From Hydrogenophaga sp. (GTDB lineage: Bacteria; Pseudomonadota; Gammaproteobacteria; Burkholderiales; Burkholderiaceae_C), in contig NZ_JADMKB010000027.1 of assembly GCF_018780075.1 (NCBI RefSeq), positions 1 to 64,000 on the forward strand: a stretch of DNA of 64,000 bases, read 5' to 3'. Position 1 is the first letter of the stretch, and the number at the start of each line of letters is the position of its first letter. Below are positions 60,981 through 64,000 of this stretch, piece by piece. Position numbers and translations under genes: made by a program. The notes beneath the pieces are model-generated. The model did no database searches and was not told the origin of the DNA. It worked only from the letters and a program-made list of their open reading frames with translations.

Positions 60981-61883
60981 TCAACGGGCCTCTGGCGGGG
61001 TGCTCAGCTCGATGCGCTCACGCAGCCAGCGGTGCGCGGCGTCGTCCTGGTGGCGGCGGTGCCAGATCAGGTACATGGGCAGCGAAGGGCAGGGCGTGGG
61101 CACCTCGGCGCGCGCGAACTCGCTCAGAAAACGGCCGTGCAGCAGGGCGGGCGCGGTCGCCAGCAGCGGGCTGCCGCGCAGGAAGGCGGGCAGGCTGGCG
61201 AAGCCCGGCACCATGACCGCAAAGCGCCGGTGCAGACCCCGGGCTTCGAGTGTGCGGTCGAGGTGCAGCGTGCGCCGGGGTTCGTAGACCACCGTGATGT
61301 GGTCGGCCGCGAGGTACTCGGCCAGCGAATGCGGGCCTTCGCGCACCGCCGGGTCCCAGTAGACGCAGTAGCGGTCTTCGAAGAGGCGCTTCTGCACGAT
61401 GTCGCTGCCCTCGGGCGGGCGCGGGCTGACGGCGAGGTCGCAGGCGCCGTCGCGCAGCATCTCCAGGCTGGGCACGTCGGACGGGATGATGCGCAGCGCC
61501 AGCCCGGGCGCCTGTTCGCGCAGCTGGCGGGCCAGCGCGGGCAGCAGCACCTCGCGCTGGAAGTCGTTGGCCGCGAGGGTCACGGTGCCCCTCCAGCGCT
61601 GGGGATCGAACGCACCGGTCTGGGCAAAGCCCTGCAGCTGACGCAGCAGCGCCCGCGCCTGCACGGCCAGCTCGCCCGCGCGCGCCGTGGCCACGATGCC
61701 ACGCCCGCTCTTGACGAACAGTGCGTCGCCGGTGATCGCGCGCAGCTTGTCCAACTGGTGGCTCACGGCCGACTGCGTGACGCCCAGCGCCTGCGCCGCG
61801 CCGGTGATGCTGCCCGCTTCCACCACCGACACCAGCAGCTGCAGCAGCCGGGCATCGAGGTCCGACCAATCGAAATCATTCAT
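60981..61883 (-). CDS. LysR-type regulator divergent from second LigAB dioxygenase
   Basis: A 300-residue LTTR (MNDFDWSDLDARLLQLLVSV) with HTH EAGSITGAAQALGVTQSAVSHQL and effector domain from TLAANDFQREVLLPALARQL. The N-terminal DARLLQLLVSVVE pattern resembles LysR proteins of the NahR/SyrM-like group, which respond to aromatics. The track start at 61898 would include part of the operator, so the ATG at 61883 is preferred. It is divergent from the ligA2-ligB2 pair with 94 bp between start codons, the standard layout for an LTTR and its target. Confidence 0.87.
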   Translation of the reverse strand: MNDFDWSDLDARLLQLLVSVVEAGSITGAAQALGVTQSAVSHQLDKLRAITGDALFVKSGRGIVATARAGELAVQARALLRQLQGFAQTGAFDPQRWRGTVTLAANDFQREVLLPALARQLREQAPGLALRIIPSDVPSLEMLRDGACDLAVSPRPPEGSDIVQKRLFEDRYCVYWDPAVREGPHSLAEYLAADHITVVYEPRRTLHLDRTLEARGLHRRFAVMVPGFASLPAFLRGSPLLATAPALLHGRFLSEFARAEVPTPCPSLPMYLIWHRRHQDDAAHRWLRERIELSTPPEAR

Positions 61884-61888
61884 GTGTT

Positions 61889-61903
61889 TGATGATCATTC
61901 ATC
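61889..61903. promoter_or_regulatory. LysR T-N11-A box before second dioxygenase
   Basis: T-GATGATCATTC-A overlaps the inverted repeat GATGA-tcat-TCATC, 6 bp before the LysR start and about 75 bp before the dioxygenase genes. This is the expected recognition site of the divergent LysR. Confidence 0.55.
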
Positions 61904-61977
61904 TGTTTATCTTTGGCAATGGGCTGGGAACACTCGTGCCTTGACACACGTCAAACCACCCCACGCAGGAGACCGCA

Positions 61978-62322
61978 GTGAGCAAGACCATTCCCGGCAC
62001 GACGCCGTTCGACGGCGGCGCGGCACAGAAGGGCTACGCCCTGAACAAGATGTGCTTTTCGTTCAATCACAAGGCCAACCGTGAAGCCTTCGTGGCCGAC
62101 CCCGAGGCCTACATGCGGCAGCACGGCCTGAACCAAGAACAGGCGGAGGCCATTCGCTCCAAGCAGGTGCTGGCCCTGATCGCGGCCGGTGGCAACGCCT
62201 ACTACCTGGCCAAGTTCGCCGGCATCTTCGGCCTGGACATGCAGGACATCGGCGCCCAGCAGACGGGCATGACCAAAGAACAGTTCAAGGCCAAGCTCGT
62301 GGCCGCGAACGACCAGTGCTGA
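61978..62322 (+). CDS. LigA-type dioxygenase alpha subunit (second copy)
   Basis: A 114-residue LigA-domain protein starting at GTG behind GGAGACCGCA. It aligns in pattern with PmdA: QKGYALNKMCFSFNHKANRE, ALIAAGGNAYYLAKFAGIFG and the final QQTGMTKEQFKAKLVAAND. It is about 30 residues shorter than PmdA, lacking the extended N- and C-termini. It pairs with the LigB-type gene 16 bp downstream. The substrate is probably a different catechol (for example gallate or a substituted protocatechuate). Confidence 0.88.
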   Translation: MSKTIPGTTPFDGGAAQKGYALNKMCFSFNHKANREAFVADPEAYMRQHGLNQEQAEAIRSKQVLALIAAGGNAYYLAKFAGIFGLDMQDIGAQQTGMTKEQFKAKLVAANDQC

Positions 62323-62338
62323 ACCAGGAGACACGAAC

Positions 62339-63187
62339 ATGGCACAACTCATCGGTGGCCTGGCCACATCGCACATCCCCGCCATCGGCGGCGCCATCCA
62401 CAAGGGCCTGCAGAACGAGCCTTACTGGAAACCCTTCTTCGACGGCTTCCCGCCGATCCACCAGTGGCTGGGCAAGGTCAAGCCCGACGTGGTGGTGGTG
62501 TTCTACAACGACCACGGCCTGAACTTCTTCCTCGACAAGATGCCGACGTTTGCGGTGGGTGCCGCCGCGACCTACAGCAACGCCGACGAGGGTTGGGGCA
62601 TTCCCACACTGCCGCCGATCCCGGGTTGCCCGGAACTCTCGTGGCACCTGATCAATGAGCTGATCGCCAAGGAATTCGACATCGTGACCTGCCAGGAGAT
62701 GCTGGTGGACCACGCCTGCACGCTGCCGTTCAAGCTGTTCTGGCCCGAGCACGCCGTGGCGCCGGTGCAGATCGTGCCGATCGACATCAACACGGTGCAG
62801 TTCCCGTTGCCCACGGCCAAGCGGGTCTACAAGCTGGGCAAGGCGGTGGGCGAGGCGATTCAGAGCTGGCAGAGCGACAAGCGCGTGGCGGTGATGGCCA
62901 CGGGCGGTCTGTCGCACCAGCTGGATGGCGAGCGGGCGGGTTTCATCAACAAGAAGTTCGACCTGCAGTTCCTGGACAGCATGGAAACGAACCCCGAGTG
63001 GGCGACGCAGTTCAGCGATCTGGAACTGGTGGAGAAGGCGGGCACGCAGGGCGTGGAGTTGTTGATGTGGCTGGCGATGCGGGCGGCGCTGACGGCCGGT
63101 GGTTCGGGGGTGCGCAAGGTGCACAGCAATTACCACATCCCGATTTCGAACACCGCTACCGGGGTGTTGGCGCTGGAGGCGGTCTGA
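62339..63187 (+). CDS. LigB-type class III extradiol dioxygenase (second copy)
   Basis: A 282-residue enzyme with the same iron ligands as PmdB: His12 in LATSHIPAIG, His59 in VFYNDHGLNFF and Glu in GTQGVELLMW. The catalytic His lies in TGGLSHQLDG. Overall it is colinear with PmdB but clearly diverged (EMLVDHACTLPFKLFWPEHA versus [20 protein letters not shown]), which changes the substrate pocket. It is controlled by its own LysR and is followed by a strong terminator, so it forms a self-contained two-gene unit. No downstream pathway genes accompany it. Confidence 0.9.
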   Translation: MAQLIGGLATSHIPAIGGAIHKGLQNEPYWKPFFDGFPPIHQWLGKVKPDVVVVFYNDHGLNFFLDKMPTFAVGAAATYSNADEGWGIPTLPPIPGCPELSWHLINELIAKEFDIVTCQEMLVDHACTLPFKLFWPEHAVAPVQIVPIDINTVQFPLPTAKRVYKLGKAVGEAIQSWQSDKRVAVMATGGLSHQLDGERAGFINKKFDLQFLDSMETNPEWATQFSDLELVEKAGTQGVELLMWLAMRAALTAGGSGVRKVHSNYHIPISNTATGVLALEAV

Positions 63188-63216
63188 TCTGTTTTTGGGT
63201 TTTTGGTGGATGAAGG

Positions 63217-63239
63217 AGGGAGCCTTTGGCTCCCTTTTT
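63217..63239 (+). terminator. Rho-independent terminator after second dioxygenase
   Basis: AGGGAGCC-ttt-GGCTCCCT followed by TTTT, 29 bp past the stop codon at 63187. Confidence 0.88.
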
Positions 63240-63258
63240 CGTTCTGGCTTTTGTGCGG

Positions 63259-63360
63259 GTGCCGGGAGCGTCCGGTATCCGACTCCGCGAATGTCCCCCG
63301 GCGGCGGGAGGCCGCCTCCTCCTTTATTTCGCTGCGTCGGACACCGAACGCTCCCGGCAC
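63259..63360 (-). repeat. Structured element E1: 24-bp arms around a conserved core
   Basis: Arms GTGCCGGGAGCGTCCGGTATCCGA (63259-63282) and its imperfect complement (63337-63360) match at 22 of 24 positions. Read on the minus strand both mismatches become G-U pairs. The 54-nt core, on that strand, starts CGCAGCGAAATAAAGGAGGA, holds an inner hairpin GGCGGC-ctccc-GCCGCC and ends CCGGGGGACATTCGCGGAG. The core is shared with element E2 in the opposite orientation; the arms are not. Confidence 0.75.
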
Positions 63361-63406
63361 CGGCCGCAACGTTGGTGTGCTCACGCAGGCGTACCTTTCC
63401 GCAGGC

Positions 63407-63514
63407 GTCTCGCAGAGGTGGGGCGCACTGCGCAGCGAAGTAAAGGAGGAGGGTCCGGCCGCAGGCCGGGGCCGGGGGACATGAGCGGAGCAGTGCGCCC
63501 CACCTCTGCGAGAC
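63407..63514 (+). repeat. Structured element E2: same core, different perfect 24-bp arms
   Basis: Arms GTCTCGCAGAGGTGGGGCGCACTG (63407-63430) and CAGTGCGCCCCACCTCTGCGAGAC (63491-63514) are perfect complements, 24 of 24. The 60-nt core starts CGCAGCGAAGTAAAGGAGGA, has an inner hairpin CCGGCC-gca-GGCCGG and ends CCGGGGGACATGAGCGGAG. Between E1 and E2 (63361-63406) a 9-bp direct repeat CGCAGGCGT occurs at 63384 and 63400. Confidence 0.75.
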
Positions 63515-63540
63515 ACACCACAAAACCCGGCGCACCAAAG

Positions 63541-63565
63541 AAAAACGGGAGCCGAAGGCTCCCGT
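63541..63565 (-). terminator. Rho-independent terminator of rpoD
   Basis: On the minus strand ACGGGAGCC-ttc-GGCTCCCGT is followed by a T-run (AAAAA at 63541-63545 on the plus strand). It lies 27 bp past the rpoD stop. Confidence 0.88.
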
Positions 63566-63591
63566 GGATCGAAACAAAACGCCGAAACGGC

Positions 63592-64000
63592 TTACATCGT
63601 GTCGATGAAGCTGCGCAGCTTGTCCGAGCGGCTCGGGTGCTTGAGCTTGCGCACCGCCTTGCTCTCGATCTGACGGATGCGCTCGCGCGTCACGTCGAAC
63701 TGCTTGCCCACTTCTTCCAGCGTGTGGTCGGTGGACATCTCGATGCCGAAGCGCATGCGCAGCACCTTGGCTTCGCGCGGCGTGAGGCTGTCGAGGATTT
63801 CCTTGACCACTTCGCGCAGGCCGGCCTGCATCGCGGCCTCGATGGGCGCGGTGTTGGCCTGGTCTTCGATGAAGTCGCCCAGGTGCGAATCGTCGTCGTC
63901 GCCGATGGGCGTTTCCATCGAGATCGGCTCTTTCGCGATCTTCATGATCTTGCGGATCTTGTCTTCCGGCATCTCCATCTTCTCGGCCAGGATGGACGCA
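63592..64000 (-). CDS. rpoD: RNA polymerase sigma-70 factor RpoD, C-terminal part (runs off window)
   Basis: The last 136 residues of the primary sigma factor. Visible are the end of region 3 ([20 protein letters not shown]), then region 4.1 ([15 protein letters not shown]) and region 4.2 helix-turn-helix ([20 protein letters not shown]) that reads the -35 hexamer, ending [15 protein letters not shown]. The frame stays open to the window edge beyond the track start at 63978 ([14 protein letters not shown]). This is the housekeeping sigma factor. Confidence 0.97.
   Translation of the reverse strand, partial: ASILAEKMEMPEDKIRKIMKIAKEPISMETPIGDDDDSHLGDFIEDQANTAPIEAAMQAGLREVVKEILDSLTPREAKVLRMRFGIEMSTDHTLEEVGKQFDVTRERIRQIESKAVRKLKHPSRSDKLRSFIDTM

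Noticed and set aside
63099-63516. Short ORFs across 63.1-63.5 kb (114, 128 and 93 aa)
   Set aside because: They translate the structured repeat elements, carry no family signature and conflict with each other.

Overview
The window is a GC-rich, gene-dense stretch of a betaproteobacterial chromosome. It most resembles the Comamonadaceae (Hydrogenophaga/Acidovorax/Comamonas type). The grounds are the protein flavour, many orphan Bug-type (tripartite tricarboxylate receptor) binding proteins, a pmdEFDABC-type protocatechuate 4,5-cleavage operon, and a polarity-conserved GC-rich repeat behind many genes. No tRNA, rRNA, CRISPR array, prophage or insertion sequence was recognised. All assignments are by eye from the translations; no database search was run.

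Layout. 1-6.8 kb: edge of a gamma-glutamyltransferase gene, an FtsX-like permease remnant, a glutathione transferase, a two-gene DNA-ligase/exonuclease repair module, a RES/Xre toxin-antitoxin pair with a small membrane protein, a VOC protein and a flavodoxin-fold oxidoreductase with an odd C-terminal extension. 6.8-10.8 kb: the grpE-dnaK-dnaJ chaperone operon with a sigma32-like promoter. 10.8-12.7 kb: an FAH-family enzyme, an HxlR and a MarR regulator. 12.7-27.4 kb: a hydroxycinnamate (ferulate-like) cluster with feruloyl esterase, two CoA ligases, two crotonases, an SDR, a thioesterase, an acyl-CoA dehydrogenase, a divergent amidohydrolase, two Bug receptors and a second MarR regulator. The ligase/crotonase/Bug/MarR part is present twice.

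27.5-36 kb: a MetE-like methyltransferase, a divergent GntR regulator, a TRAP transporter split by a terminator and palindromic sites, a Bug receptor, a DUF1932-type dehydrogenase and an AEC permease. 36-44.7 kb: a LysR regulator, a Bug receptor and the protocatechuate 4,5-cleavage operon, which takes protocatechuate to pyruvate and oxaloacetate. 44.8-54.4 kb: a phytase-like esterase, then a ureide/purine cluster (HIU hydrolase, OHCU decarboxylase, hydantoinase/allantoinase, racemase) with its own TRAP system plus a Bug receptor and a divergent LysR. 54.4-64 kb: a Spy-like lipoprotein with a two-component system, an orphan ArsA ATPase, a PPC protein, a UPF0104 membrane protein, a second LigAB-type dioxygenase with its own LysR, two structured repeat elements and the 3' end of rpoD.

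How it fits together. Esterase releases hydroxycinnamates; ligase, hydratase, dehydrogenase and a hydrolase could shorten the side chain to a hydroxybenzoate; protocatechuate then enters the pmd operon. Vanillate demethylase and 4-hydroxybenzoate hydroxylase are not in the window. The most unusual signals are the two hairpin elements at 63.26-63.51 kb (same core, different 24-bp arms), a TTGCGATARCYG box shared by three regulatory regions, and TRAP operons that end in a Bug receptor.
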